A stretch of DNA of 58,957 nucleotides. It comes from Marseilla massiliensis. GTDB taxonomy: Bacteria > Bacteroidota > Bacteroidia > Bacteroidales > Bacteroidaceae. Position numbers and translations under genes: made by a program. This document shows positions 8,871 to 18,464 of the stretch, piece by piece; position 1 is the first letter of the stretch; every line of letters starts with the position of its first letter. The stretch lies in contig NZ_JACJJL010000024.1 of NCBI RefSeq assembly GCF_016899955.1, positions 1 through 58,957 on the forward strand, read 5' to 3'. Below the pieces are notes generated by a model. That model worked only from the letters and a program-made list of their open reading frames with translations. It ran no database searches and had not been told where the DNA came from.

Positions 8871-8911
8871 ATGAAACAGGCCGTATTTCACTGCCATACG
8901 GCCTGTTTCAT
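8871..8911. repeat. Perfect 16-bp inverted repeat
   Basis: ATGAAACAGGCCGTAT (8871-8886) and its exact complement (8896-8911) with a 9-base loop, followed by a third imperfect arm (ATACGGCACGTTTCAT, about 8918-8933). The stem resembles the hairpin at 15571-15599 (GAAACGGCCCGTAT). It could end minus- or plus-strand transcripts, but there is no T run. Confidence 0.8.
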
Positions 8912-9062
8912 AAGCCAATACGGCACGTTTCATCGACAGGTGCATCAACCTTTCAATTTCAACATCTGCCCGGTTCGATTTGAAGATTGTCTCTTCGCAA
9001 ATATACACTTTTTATAATGACAACGGAAGCGGCCGGCGGGGGAAAACGACAACGGCCCGGCG

Positions 9063-9175
9063 TGCCGGCCAATGAGCCGCATTACGGCACATGTAGGCAG
9101 CCTTCTGTTCGGCGACATGCCGCCCTGCGGGCAGCAGTGGCAGGCGGTTTTCACACCGATAAAATGTAATAGGTG
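9063..9175 (-). promoter_or_regulatory. Structured RNA candidate, cobalamin-riboswitch-like
   Basis: On the minus strand, in order: CGGTGTGAAAACCG (9145-9158), GCCACTG (9135-9141), a CTGCCCGCAG hairpin, and CAGAAGGCTGCCTACATG (9090-9107). The last resembles the B12 box seen in Bacteroidota cobalamin riboswitches, and the first two resemble its core. The match is partial, and no B12-related gene lies downstream on the minus strand. It could be a decayed riboswitch or another conserved RNA. Confidence 0.25.
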
Positions 9176-9208
9176 GTGGTTGTGATGCCCCGTTTGGGAT
9201 AAATGTCG

Positions 9209-9216
9209 TAACTTTG
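9209..9216 (+). promoter_or_regulatory. Promoter -7 box upstream of the MFS gene
   Basis: TAACTTTG followed by GC is a -7 box. A TTTG lies at 9193-9196, but the spacer (12) is shorter than usual. It would give a leader of about 200 bases that includes the two 66-bp repeats. Confidence 0.5.
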
Positions 9217-9274
9217 CAGGCCGTAACTGCCCGTGGCGGCAGCCCCGCGCCTGCCTCGTCGGGCTGTCACGGCA

Positions 9275-9412
9275 AAGACAATGCAAGCGAGAGCAATGCA
9301 AGTTTGCTTGCGAATTGCCGAGCGCCGCTTGTTTTATGAAAAGACAATGCAAGCCAGAGCAATGCAAGTTTGCTTGCGAATTGCCGAGCGCCGCTTATAT
9401 GATGAAAAGAAA
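9275..9412. repeat. 66-bp tandem repeat, two copies
   Basis: Copies start at 9275 and 9341 (AAGACAATGCAAG, then GCAATGCAAGTTTGCTTGCG, then AATTGCCGAGCGCCGCTT), exactly 66 bases apart. This is the same family as 26716-26940 and 34607-34745, here with a degenerate TTTTATGAAAAGACAAT end. The MFS gene starts 13 bases later. Confidence 0.9.
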
Positions 9413-9424
9413 ACATAACGCTAC

Positions 9425-10597
9425 ATGATAGAACTGCAGCCAGACAAAGGCATCCCCCGACGCCTTTTGTTCATGATGGCAGCCATGGCGGGGCTCACCG
9501 TGGCCAACCTGTACTACAACCAGCCGCTGCTCGAGCTGATGCGTGCCGACATTGGCATGGGCGAGGTAGAGGCCAACATGGTCACCGTGGTAACCCAGGC
9601 AGGCTATGCCATGGGCCTGTGCCTCATCATCCCGCTGGGCGACCTGTGGTCGCGGCGGCGCATCATAGTGACGTGCATGGTGGGGGCGGCGCTGATGACG
9701 GCCGCCATTGCCACCGCCACCGAGGCATGGGTGCTGTGGGCGGCGTCGCTCGTGATGGGCGCCTGCTCGGTGGTGCCGCAGCTGTTCATGCCCATGGCTG
9801 GCCAGTATTCGCGCCCGGCCGACAAGGCCCGCAACATAGGGTGCGTGCTCAGCGGACTGCTGTGCGGCATTCTGGCCTCGCGGGTGGTCAGCGGCATGGT
9901 GGGCCAATGGCTCGGGTGGCGCACCATGTTTGCCGTGGCTTCGGTGGCCATGGTGGCCTCGCTTGCGGTCATACTGGCCATGATGCCCGCCATGAAGCCC
10001 AACTTCAGCGGCTCGTGGGCCCAGCTCATGGCCAGCGTGGGGCGCATGGTGGCCGGTAGCGGGCGCATACGCGTGTGCTCGGTGCGGGCCGCCCTGGGCT
10101 TCGGGTCGATGCTGTCGGTGTGGTCGTGCATGGCTTTCAGGCTGGCGGCCGAGCCATTCTGCGCCGGTGCCGACGCCGTGGGGGCCCTCGGCCTGTGCGG
10201 CGTGGCAGGCGCCATGGTTGCCGGCGGCATGGGGCGGTTGGTAGGCCGCTTCGGCGTTCGCCGCTTCAGCGTGGCCGGGGCGGTGGTCTTGATGGGGGCG
10301 TGGGCTGTGGCCTGGGGCTTCGACGGCACCTATGCGGGCCTTGTGGTGGCCATCATTCTTATAGACATCGGGCTGCAGTGCCTGCAACTGTCAAACCAGA
10401 GCGCGTGCATGATAGAGGTGCCCGACGCGGCAAACCGCGCCAACACCATCTTCATGACCACCTATTTCGTGGGCGGGGCCATGGGCACCATGCTGTCGGC
10501 ATTGGGCTGGAACATGGCCGGATGGGACGGTGTGTGTGCCGTCGGCGCCCTGCTGGCTGCTGCCTCGCTCGTGGTAACGCTCTGTTCGCGCTACTGA
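9425..10597 (+). CDS. Major facilitator superfamily transporter
   Basis: A 390-residue inner-membrane protein with about 12 hydrophobic helices. The N-terminal helix contains VANLYYNQPLL, followed by the loop motif GDLWSRRRII between helices 2 and 3, both characteristic of proton-driven MFS exporters of the arabinose-efflux-like group. The family mostly exports drugs, sugars or metabolites; the substrate cannot be told. It stands alone, with the 66-bp repeats just before the start and a T-tailed hairpin after it. Confidence 0.9.
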   Translation: MIELQPDKGIPRRLLFMMAAMAGLTVANLYYNQPLLELMRADIGMGEVEANMVTVVTQAGYAMGLCLIIPLGDLWSRRRIIVTCMVGAALMTAAIATATEAWVLWAASLVMGACSVVPQLFMPMAGQYSRPADKARNIGCVLSGLLCGILASRVVSGMVGQWLGWRTMFAVASVAMVASLAVILAMMPAMKPNFSGSWAQLMASVGRMVAGSGRIRVCSVRAALGFGSMLSVWSCMAFRLAAEPFCAGADAVGALGLCGVAGAMVAGGMGRLVGRFGVRRFSVAGAVVLMGAWAVAWGFDGTYAGLVVAIILIDIGLQCLQLSNQSACMIEVPDAANRANTIFMTTYFVGGAMGTMLSALGWNMAGWDGVCAVGALLAAASLVVTLCSRY

Positions 10598-10612
10598 CGG
10601 CGTGCCGATGGA

Positions 10613-10646
10613 ATGGGGCTTTTTTGCGCCTCATGCCCCGTTTTTT
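10613..10646 (+). terminator. Terminator of the MFS gene
   Basis: The seven-pair stem ATGGGGC / GCCCCGT (one wobble) has a 15-base loop and is followed by T6. It begins about 16 bases past the stop codon. Confidence 0.65.
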
Positions 10647-10697
10647 ACTAATTGACCTCTTCTTTTTATCCATTGACTTGTGCGCCGGGCCTCAGGG

Positions 10698-10729
10698 TTC
10701 GGCTTTTTCCGCATTTTGGCTTATCTTTG
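10698..10729 (+). promoter_or_regulatory. Distal promoter with 66-bp-family sequence
   Basis: TTCG (10698-10701), a 20-base spacer and TATCTTTG (10722-10729), running into CATAAGTCAAGCTGCACTCGG of the 66-bp family. It reads toward the gene at 11174. Confidence 0.55.
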
Positions 10730-10794
10730 CATAAGTCAAGCTGCACTCGGCAATCAGTGAGCGAGCTCACAATGCCGGCTCACCAGATAAATCC

Positions 10795-11050
10795 AGGAGG
10801 CTTATTAGGAGTTCAGGAGTACAGGAGTTCAGGAGTTCAGACATTTGCTACAGTATGCAGGAGTGCAGGAGTACAGGAGTACAGACAATAGTTTAGGGTA
10901 TATTTAGGTGGCGGTAGACAGCAGGCAGGGGTACAGACAATAGCTATGGAAACATTGGAGCTCTGGGAGCATGGGGAAAGTGTTGCGGTAAGACAGTCGA
11001 ATACTATTGTCTTAACTCCTTTACTCCCTAACTCCTTAACTCCTAAAAGC
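10795..11050. repeat. Fold-back repeat block
   Basis: The left part (10808-10890) is GGAGTTCAGGAGTACAGG-type DNA containing an inverted copy of the 44-bp unit (CAGACATTTGCTACAGTATG). The middle holds GGAGCTCTGGGAGCATGG (10957-10974), shared with 15324-15341. The right part (11010-11045) is its pyrimidine-rich counterpart (AACTCCTTTACTCCC). I see no gene in it. Exact 20-base direct repeats at 10725-10744 and 11096-11115 flank the block. Confidence 0.8.
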
Positions 11051-11092
11051 CCACTATGTTTATCGGGTGTTCCACAATGCTCTCGTTTGCAT

Positions 11093-11100
11093 TGCCTTTG
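11093..11100 (+). promoter_or_regulatory. Proximal -7-like box
   Basis: TGCCTTTG is one base off the TAnnTTTG consensus and sits in the second copy of CTTTGCATAAGTCAAGCTGC. It is about 75 bases before the start of the gene at 11174. Confidence 0.45.
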
Positions 11101-11173
11101 CATAAGTCAAGCTGCCCATAGGGAAATGATAACTACATATTATTGAGTACGCAACCGTAAAAAGAAGAGGAAA

Positions 11174-11773
11174 ATGAAAAGCAGGATGAAGACGCTCGCC
11201 GTGTGTGCGGCGATGGCGCTGGCCGGCAGCCAGCCGGCCTGCGCCCAGCTTGGCGACATACTGAAGAAGGCCAAGCAGGGTATTGAGGCAGTAGACAAGG
11301 TGGTGGGGCAGTTTACCGGCCAGGAGGCCGCCGAGGGCCGCGAGGTGCCCGTTGCGTCGGGCGGCACCATGATCAACCCGCTCGCTTCGGTGATGGACGT
11401 AGAGCTTGTGGGTGCCTACGGCAGAAGCACGTCTGAGAATTACGGCACGGTCTACCTTGTGTTCAAGATCAAGATGTTGGCCAACAAGGCCTCTGTGGGG
11501 CTCGGCGGGGCTGTAGACAACGTGAAGTCGATGGCCGTAGACCAAGACGGCAACCAGTATCTGACGGGCACTGACGGCCAGTTTCGCAAGCCGCTGACCG
11601 AGGGTGTGGCTGTCAGGGTGGCCCTCGACGATGCCGACGCCCACTACCGCGACGTGCCGAGGTCGGTCAGGCAGATGCAGATTATCAAGGTCGGGGCGTT
11701 CATCGACCAGCAGGCCAAGGGCATGATAACGTTCAAGAATGTGCCCGTGGTATGGGATGCCGAGCCGCAATGA
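11174..11773 (+). CDS. Secreted protein of unknown function
   Basis: A protein of 199 residues with a signal peptide ending ACAQ (cleavage near residue 24); a second ATG at 11186 is an equally good start. The mature part begins with an amphipathic helix (LGDILKKAKQGIEAVDKVVGQF), then a beta-rich domain with NPLASVMDVELVGAYGRS and conserved-looking YLVFKIKMLANKAS. I do not recognise a named family, though similar exported proteins are common in Bacteroidales. It is convergent with the AraC-type gene, with an 86-base gap. Confidence 0.6.
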   Translation: MKSRMKTLAVCAAMALAGSQPACAQLGDILKKAKQGIEAVDKVVGQFTGQEAAEGREVPVASGGTMINPLASVMDVELVGAYGRSTSENYGTVYLVFKIKMLANKASVGLGGAVDNVKSMAVDQDGNQYLTGTDGQFRKPLTEGVAVRVALDDADAHYRDVPRSVRQMQIIKVGAFIDQQAKGMITFKNVPVVWDAEPQ

Positions 11774-11859
11774 CGGCCGCCCCGGCTGCCGTCGGGCCCT
11801 GTGCGGCACGCCCGCGGGGGTGTGCCGCCGCCGGCAAAACCGTATGTTTGGGGCGCATT

Positions 11860-12951
11860 TCAGCCGTTTTCGGCCCGTTCCATCGGCGCGGCGCCACTGT
11901 CGCCGTTGTCTGTTGCCGGGCTTTCGGGGGGCGCATAGCAGCCAGGCGTGGTGCCGGTGTACTTGCGGAAGGCCCTCCTGAAGGTTGACAGCGAGTTGAA
12001 GCCGCTTTGCTGCGCCACGTAATCCAGGGTGTACTCCGGGTGCTCTTGCATCAGGGGTACGCTTTTCTTGTTTATGCGCATGGCGTTGATGTAGTCGTAA
12101 AACGTCACCCCCTTCACCTCGTTGAAGTATTGGCTGAGGTAAGTGCGGTTGGTGCCGAGCCTCTCGGCCAGTTGTCCGAGCGACAGTTTCGGGTCGAGAT
12201 ACAGCCTGTCGTTTTCCACCATGCTCTCCATCCGGCCTGCAAAGGTGAAGTCGCGAGGGTTTGGGGCGGCCTTGATGTCGGCCCCGTCGTCGTAGGGTTC
12301 GGGCGCCACGGGCCTCAGCCTGTCGCAGAAGTGTATGGTGAGCTGCCAGAAGGCTATGCCCGCCAGGTATATCAGCGAGTCGGCGGCGGGGTGCCTCACC
12401 ACCGACACCACCACCCAGAGAAGCATGTAGGCGAAGCCCGCCACATACAGTTTCCTGAGCCACGATATGTCCATGTTGTCTATGTCAGAGAAGTTGGTGT
12501 AGAGATAGGCCGTGTAAATCTCGGCCCTTGCGTAGCCAATCCTTAGCACCGTGGCCCCGAACAGGGCCAGGAAAGCCATGTAGACGGTGGCCATGGTGTG
12601 CGACGGCATGGCCGTATAGAGGGCCGTCAGCAGGGCGAAGGGCAGTGCCGTGAGCGCCACCCTTCGGGCGTTGACCCATCCCGGCGTGGTCAGCTCGAAC
12701 AGCAGGCAGGCAAAGGTGATGGCGCTCCACCCGTCGGCCACCTGTATTGCGTCGAGCATGCGCGGCGTATAGGCGTATGGCAGCAGCGCCGCCAGGTCTT
12801 TGGCCGTGGTCAGTGCCCAGTAGGCGCAGATGGCTCCGAGCAGCGTCTGCAGGCGCGTGCGCTGCCGCCTGGCCAGCAGTTGGCAGGCGTTTATTGCGAA
12901 ATAGGCCGTCGACACGCCGTTGAAGAATGCGGTCAGGCTCAGTTGTGGCAT
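11860..12951 (-). CDS. Membrane-anchored AraC-family transcriptional regulator
   Basis: Starting at 12951 (MPQLSLTAFFNG) the protein has 363 residues; a longer frame upstream has a low-complexity basic head and is unlikely. Residues about 1-230 contain six or seven hydrophobic segments. The last 110 residues form an AraC/XylS DNA-binding domain with two helix-turn-helices: LSLGQLAERLGTNRTYLSQYF and YTLDYVAQQSGFNSLSTFRRAF. Such 7TM-HTH regulators sense something at the membrane and act on DNA directly. The ligand is unknown and no obvious target gene is adjacent. Confidence 0.9.
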   Translation of the reverse strand: MPQLSLTAFFNGVSTAYFAINACQLLARRQRTRLQTLLGAICAYWALTTAKDLAALLPYAYTPRMLDAIQVADGWSAITFACLLFELTTPGWVNARRVALTALPFALLTALYTAMPSHTMATVYMAFLALFGATVLRIGYARAEIYTAYLYTNFSDIDNMDISWLRKLYVAGFAYMLLWVVVSVVRHPAADSLIYLAGIAFWQLTIHFCDRLRPVAPEPYDDGADIKAAPNPRDFTFAGRMESMVENDRLYLDPKLSLGQLAERLGTNRTYLSQYFNEVKGVTFYDYINAMRINKKSVPLMQEHPEYTLDYVAQQSGFNSLSTFRRAFRKYTGTTPGCYAPPESPATDNGDSGAAPMERAENG

Positions 12952-13384
12952 GTGCTTCTGTGTTGTCTTAGGTTTGTTTCCGCCCCCGCGGCCCTTGCCT
13001 TCGGTGCTTGTGGCCCTGCGGCGCGTGGCGCGGCGTTGGGCCGTGGTTGGGGCTTTTGCCTGCAAATGTAGCCATTTTTATCCGCATTTATTGCGTCGGC
13101 TGCCTGTGTTTTTGCATTGCGCATCCATTTTTCTTGTCTCCGGCGCCATTTTGCGGGCCTGTGGCCGGCTTTCGCCGGTGGCGTGGCGCATGGGCTGTCC
13201 GGCCGCCCCCGAGGCCCGTGGCGGCGCCACAACAGACCGGGGCCGCCTTGGGATGGTTCCCAGGCGGCCCCGCGTCAACGTTAGTATGTTTGAAAAATTT
13301 GAGAGAATCGAAACTTCACAGTTTCTTTTTTTGTTTTAACTAAACATGATTATTATATGAGAAAGCATAGAAATGTCTTGTTTG
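12952..13384. other. Intergenic region between AraC-type gene and ECF operon
   Basis: No coding signal. A minus-strand -7 box TACATTTG at 13063-13070 could start the AraC-type mRNA about 105 bases before its start codon. A GC-rich hairpin lies at 13239-13271. The rest shows nothing recognisable. Confidence 0.55.
13239..13271 (-). terminator. Probable terminator of the ECF operon
   Basis: GGGGCCGCCT pairs with AGGCGGCCCC, extended by GGGA/TCCC around one bulged T. It lies 114 bases after the last gene of the operon, without a T run. Confidence 0.4.
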
Positions 13385-13894
13385 TCAGGCCCGTGCCGTT
13401 CGCCCGGCGATGCTCTTTGTCAGGCTTCTTATGAAGTCGCGGTCTATGTCGCCCGTCAGGTTGACTATGACCATGCTGCCGGCCTTGGTGTCTGTGTGTA
13501 TCATCACCAGCTCTACGGTGTCGCCGCTGGTTGTCTGCCTCACGTAGAACGTGCCGTAGGCGTGGGCGCTGCGGTAGTCTTGGGCGTGGCGGAAGCGCTG
13601 CGGGTTGTCCTTGAGCAGGCTCTCGGCCCTCTTGTAGTAGTCGGCCCCGTGTACGCTTGCCGTTATTATGCGTGCGCTCTTGAGCTTCTCTATGGCCTCG
13701 GCCATGGCCTCGTCGCGCGCTGCCCCGGGCTGCTTGGTGAGCTGCTCCATCATCGATGGGCTTATCGTCACGCAGTGTACGGCCGTGTCCTCGGTGCAGA
13801 GCTGCATGAACTTCGATGCGAAGTCGAGGCTGGTCTGCGCCGCTGCCGCCACTGTGGCGACCATTGCGGCTATGTAGCATAGCAGGCGTCTCAT
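13385..13894 (-). CDS. DUF4252 family exported protein
   Basis: A 169-residue protein with a signal peptide (cleavage near VAAAAQ, residue 20). The remaining domain fits DUF4252: an initial helix FASKFMQLC, an EKLKSARII core strand, YYKRAESLLKDN and a closing GDIDRDFIRSLTKS. The family nearly always sits in an operon with an ECF sigma factor and an anti-sigma-like membrane protein, as here. Its start overlaps the stop of the upstream gene by 4 bases (ATGA), implying translational coupling. It probably takes part in the envelope signal sensed by the sigma/anti-sigma pair; that is inferred from context. Confidence 0.8.
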   Translation of the reverse strand: MRRLLCYIAAMVATVAAAAQTSLDFASKFMQLCTEDTAVHCVTISPSMMEQLTKQPGAARDEAMAEAIEKLKSARIITASVHGADYYKRAESLLKDNPQRFRHAQDYRSAHAYGTFYVRQTTSGDTVELVMIHTDTKAGSMVIVNLTGDIDRDFIRSLTKSIAGRTARA

Positions 13895-14418
13895 CGCTTC
13901 AGTGTTGAGTCGGCCCCGGCTGCCGGCGCGGCTTTGCTTGCGGTGTCGGCTGCCGCAGCGCTGCTGATGCCCTCGGAGACAAGCTGCAGGGCGTTTTCCA
14001 TCTCGTCGTAGGCCACGGCGGGGTCGGTGTATGTGTCTTTGTAGCCGGCATAGTTGATGTCGTCCTTGGCGGCGTCGTGCCCGGCGGAGAAGCGCGCCGC
14101 GTTGCCTATGGTGACTATGATGGCCACCACGGCGGCAGCCTTGAACAGGGGCATGAGCCTGCTGCGCATGGTCACGGTGCGGGCCCTGACGGGTGCGGGC
14201 CTGTCTTCGGTCATGGCCAGAATCCTGGAGTCAAAGTCGTCGCCGGGCAACTGCTCTTGGCTGGCCGCGCGGCTGTAGGCGAACAGCGGCGCGTAGCGGC
14301 GGAGGTTCTCCGGCACTTGCTCTTGGCTGAAGAAGGCGCGCAGTATCTGCTCCTCTTCAAGAGAGGTCTGGCATTGCCAGTAGCGCTCTATCAACTGTTC
14401 GATGTACTTATAGTCCAT
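13891..14418 (-). CDS. Single-pass membrane protein, probable anti-sigma factor
   Basis: A protein of 175 residues. The N-terminal 90 residues are cytoplasmic and helical (YIEQLIERYWQCQTSLEEEQ, resembling short anti-sigma domains that recruit ECF sigma factors). One membrane helix follows at about 110-128 (LFKAAAVVAIIVTIGNAA), then a periplasmic tail rich in Ala and Ser. It overlaps the sigma gene by 11 bases and the DUF4252 gene by 4, the standard three-gene arrangement. The assignment rests on topology and context; no zinc-binding HxxxCxxC motif is present. Confidence 0.65.
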   Translation of the reverse strand: MDYKYIEQLIERYWQCQTSLEEEQILRAFFSQEQVPENLRRYAPLFAYSRAASQEQLPGDDFDSRILAMTEDRPAPVRARTVTMRSRLMPLFKAAAVVAIIVTIGNAARFSAGHDAAKDDINYAGYKDTYTDPAVAYDEMENALQLVSEGISSAAAADTASKAAPAAGADSTLKR

Positions 14419-14929
14419 ATCTTTCTGTTTCGTTGAATCGTTGTCTTATCGCCTGCCGTGCGCGGAAGAGCGTCACCTTCACGCGGTCTTCGCTGATGCC
14501 AAGCACGGTGGCTATTTCCTTGTAGCTCTTGCCCTCTATGTCGCGTAGCTGCATCACGCTGCGCTGCGCTTCGGGCAGGCTGTCTATCAGGCGCCTCACC
14601 AGGCTCACGCTGTCGGTGAGCATGGCCTTGCGCTCGGGGTTCGAGGCGGTGGAGTCGTCGGTGGGCTCTGCGCCCGGGGTGTCGTCCATGCTGCGGCCCT
14701 GGCTTGCCATCTTCTTGTTCTTGTCGAGGGCCAGGTTGCGGCAAACGGTGAGGCAGAAGGCTTCCATCGACTCTATGGCGTGCCATTCGTCGCGGCGGTT
14801 CCACACTTTTATCATCGTTTCTTGCACAACGTCTTCTGCCTCCGCGTTATTGAGAGTAATGCGGAGAGCGAGCCGGAAGAGTTCGTTCTTCAGCGGCAAG
14901 ACGTCGTTCCGAAAACTTATTTCTTTCAT
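14408..14929 (-). CDS. ECF-type RNA polymerase sigma factor
   Basis: A protein of 173 residues with both sigma domains: region 2 near 15-80 (LRITLNNAEAEDVVQETMIKVW, then the promoter-melting stretch) and region 4 near 112-165 (LPEAQRSVMQLRDIEGKSYKEIATVLGISEDRVK, a helix-turn-helix). Length and layout are normal. It is the first gene of a three-gene operon with overlapping frames. An ECF-like promoter lies directly upstream (14941-14970), so it most likely activates its own operon. Confidence 0.93.
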   Translation of the reverse strand: MKEISFRNDVLPLKNELFRLALRITLNNAEAEDVVQETMIKVWNRRDEWHAIESMEAFCLTVCRNLALDKNKKMASQGRSMDDTPGAEPTDDSTASNPERKAMLTDSVSLVRRLIDSLPEAQRSVMQLRDIEGKSYKEIATVLGISEDRVKVTLFRARQAIRQRFNETERYGL

Positions 14930-14940
14930 CCTCTCTATAC

Positions 14941-14970
14941 TGTAGACGATTGTGCGGGGGAAATGTTACA
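14941..14970 (-). promoter_or_regulatory. ECF-type autoregulatory promoter
   Basis: The minus strand has TGTAACATTT (14961-14970) and CGTCTACA (14941-14948) with exactly 16 bases between GTAAC and CGTC. This is the classic -35 AAC / -10 CGTC layout of ECF sigma factors and lacks the housekeeping TAnnTTTG. It ends 11 bases before the sigma start codon. Confidence 0.7.
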
Positions 14971-15020
14971 CGCCGGGGCAATTTTTTTTTATGTTGTCTT
15001 TTTGCGCGGTGTATATTTTG

Positions 15021-15480
15021 TTTGGGAGTTAAGGAGTTAGGAAGTAAAGGAGTTAAGACAATGGTTTTTGTGTAGAATGGAGTTAGAGGGAGGTAGAAGG
15101 AGTTATGGGGAGTTAGAGGACAATGGCGTTTGCTTGATGGAGGGTGGGAGGAAGTTAAGGAGTTAGGAAGTAAAGGAGTTAAGACGATGGTTTTGTGTAC
15201 AATGGAGTTAGAGGGAGGTAGAAGGAGTTATGGGGAGTTAGAAGACAATGGCGTTTGCTTGATGGAGGGTGGGAGGGAGTTAAGGAGTTAGGAAGTAAAG
15301 GAGTTAAGGCAATGGTTTTGGAAACATGGGAGCTCTGGGAGCATGGGGAAAGTGTTGCAGGAAGAGATAGTCAAACGCCATTGTCTTCTAACTCCCCATA
15401 ACTCCTTCTACCTCCCTCTAACTCCATTCTACACAAAAACTATTGTCTGTACTCCTGAACCCCTGTACTCCTGCACTCCA
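15021..15480. repeat. Fold-back repeat block with 125-126-bp tandem units and 57-bp perfect inverted arms
   Basis: AGTTAAGGAGTTAGGAAG begins a unit at 15027, 15153 and 15278 (periods 126 and 125; the third is partial). The sequence at 15372-15428 is the exact reverse complement of 15201-15257 over 57 bases, with a 114-base loop between. The loop contains GGAGCTCTGGGAGCATGG, also found at 10957. The end (15446-15480) carries 44-bp-family sequence. No gene is visible between the sigma gene and argB. Confidence 0.93.
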
Positions 15481-15570
15481 AAAATTACCCCCTAAAAAGC
15501 CCCCGGGTTTATCCGGTGAGCCGCCGTGGGCCTCATGGCGTTGCAAGGAGGGCTGTCTTGCAATGCGAAA

Positions 15571-15599
15571 CGGCCCGTATCAGCGGGTGATACGGGCCG
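15571..15599 (-). terminator. Terminator-like hairpin after argB
   Basis: The 11-bp perfect stem CGGCCCGTATC (15571-15581 with 15589-15599) has a 7-base loop. On the minus strand it is followed by TTTCGCATT, 40 bases past the argB stop. Confidence 0.6.
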
Positions 15600-15639
15600 T
15601 ATTGCTGTTTGGCTCGGGGCGTGGCATGGCTGTGTGCCG

Positions 15640-16413
15640 TCAGTGCACCACGGTGCCGGCATCTGTGCCTATGGCCGATGCCTGGGTGATGACCACCCGG
15701 CTCACGCCGGCCTCCACGGCCGCGAGGGCGTTTTCTATTTTCGGTATCATGCCGCCGGCCACGGTGCCGTCGGCCGTGAGCCGCTCGAAGTCGGCCCGGG
15801 TGATCGACGGTATCACCGACGTGGGGTCGTCGGCGTCGGCCATCACGCCGGGTTTCTCGAAGCTGTAGACGAGCGTCACGTCGTATGCCTGGGCCAGGGC
15901 CTTGGCGGCCTCCGAGGCTATGGTGTCGGCGTTGGTGTTGAGCAGCTGGCCGTTGCCGTCGTGGGTGAGCGGTGCCAGCACCGGCACGGCTCCGCCCTCG
16001 ATGAGCGCCGAGAGCCGCTTGGCGTCGGCGCGGTCGACGTCGCCCACGAAGCCGAAGTCGATGCCGTCTCTCACCGGGCGGCGGTGTGAGCGCATCACGT
16101 CCATGTCGGCACCGGTGAGGCCTATGGCGCTCACGCCGCGCGAGGCCAGGGCGGCCACTATGCCCTTGTTGACAAGGCCGCCGTAGACCATGGTCACCAC
16201 CTCGAGCATGGCCTCGTCGGTGATGCGGCGCCCGCCCACCATGCGGCTCTCTATGCCGAGGCGCGATGCCACCTGGGTGGCGCGGCGCCCGCCCCCGTGG
16301 ACAAGGGCCTTGCGCCCGCCGATGCGGCAGAAGCCGTCGAGCAGGGCGCCGAGCTGCGCCGGGTCTTCCACCACGGCGCCGCCAACCTTGACTATTGTCA
16401 GTTTTTCTTTCAT
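15640..16413 (-). CDS. argB: Acetylglutamate (or succinylglutamate) kinase
   Basis: With the start at 16413 (MKEKLTIVKVGGA) the enzyme has 257 residues, the usual ArgB length. It is an amino-acid kinase that phosphorylates the gamma-carboxyl of an N-acylated glutamate, step two of arginine synthesis. Visible signatures are the N-terminal VKVGG, the substrate loop VHGGGRRATQV, ITxExxx-like ITDEAML, NTNADTIASEAA and the closing GGMIPKIENALAA. Some Bacteroidota use N-succinyl rather than N-acetyl intermediates (known from Bacteroides fragilis), so the true substrate may be N-succinylglutamate. It lies 74 bases after speA, so arginine-using and arginine-making genes are linked. Confidence 0.93.
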   Translation of the reverse strand: MKEKLTIVKVGGAVVEDPAQLGALLDGFCRIGGRKALVHGGGRRATQVASRLGIESRMVGGRRITDEAMLEVVTMVYGGLVNKGIVAALASRGVSAIGLTGADMDVMRSHRRPVRDGIDFGFVGDVDRADAKRLSALIEGGAVPVLAPLTHDGNGQLLNTNADTIASEAAKALAQAYDVTLVYSFEKPGVMADADDPTSVIPSITRADFERLTADGTVAGGMIPKIENALAAVEAGVSRVVITQASAIGTDAGTVVH

Positions 16414-16487
16414 CTCAATGTATGCTGTTTGGGTGTCGGGGGCTCTGGTCGGCGCGTGGCGGCCGCAGCCCCGTGCCCTGCTGTCGT

Positions 16488-18380
<1,893 letters not shown>

Positions 18381-18464
18381 TTTCTCTCTGTGTCGTTGGG
18401 TTTCTATGATGTGTATGGTTTAGCCTTGCGCCGGCCGTGCGGGCGTTGCCGCCGGCCGCGTCGG

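Noticed and set aside
8739..9008. An 89-codon minus-strand frame
   Set aside because: It spans the perfect 16-bp hairpin and shows no domain; its residues come from the stem.
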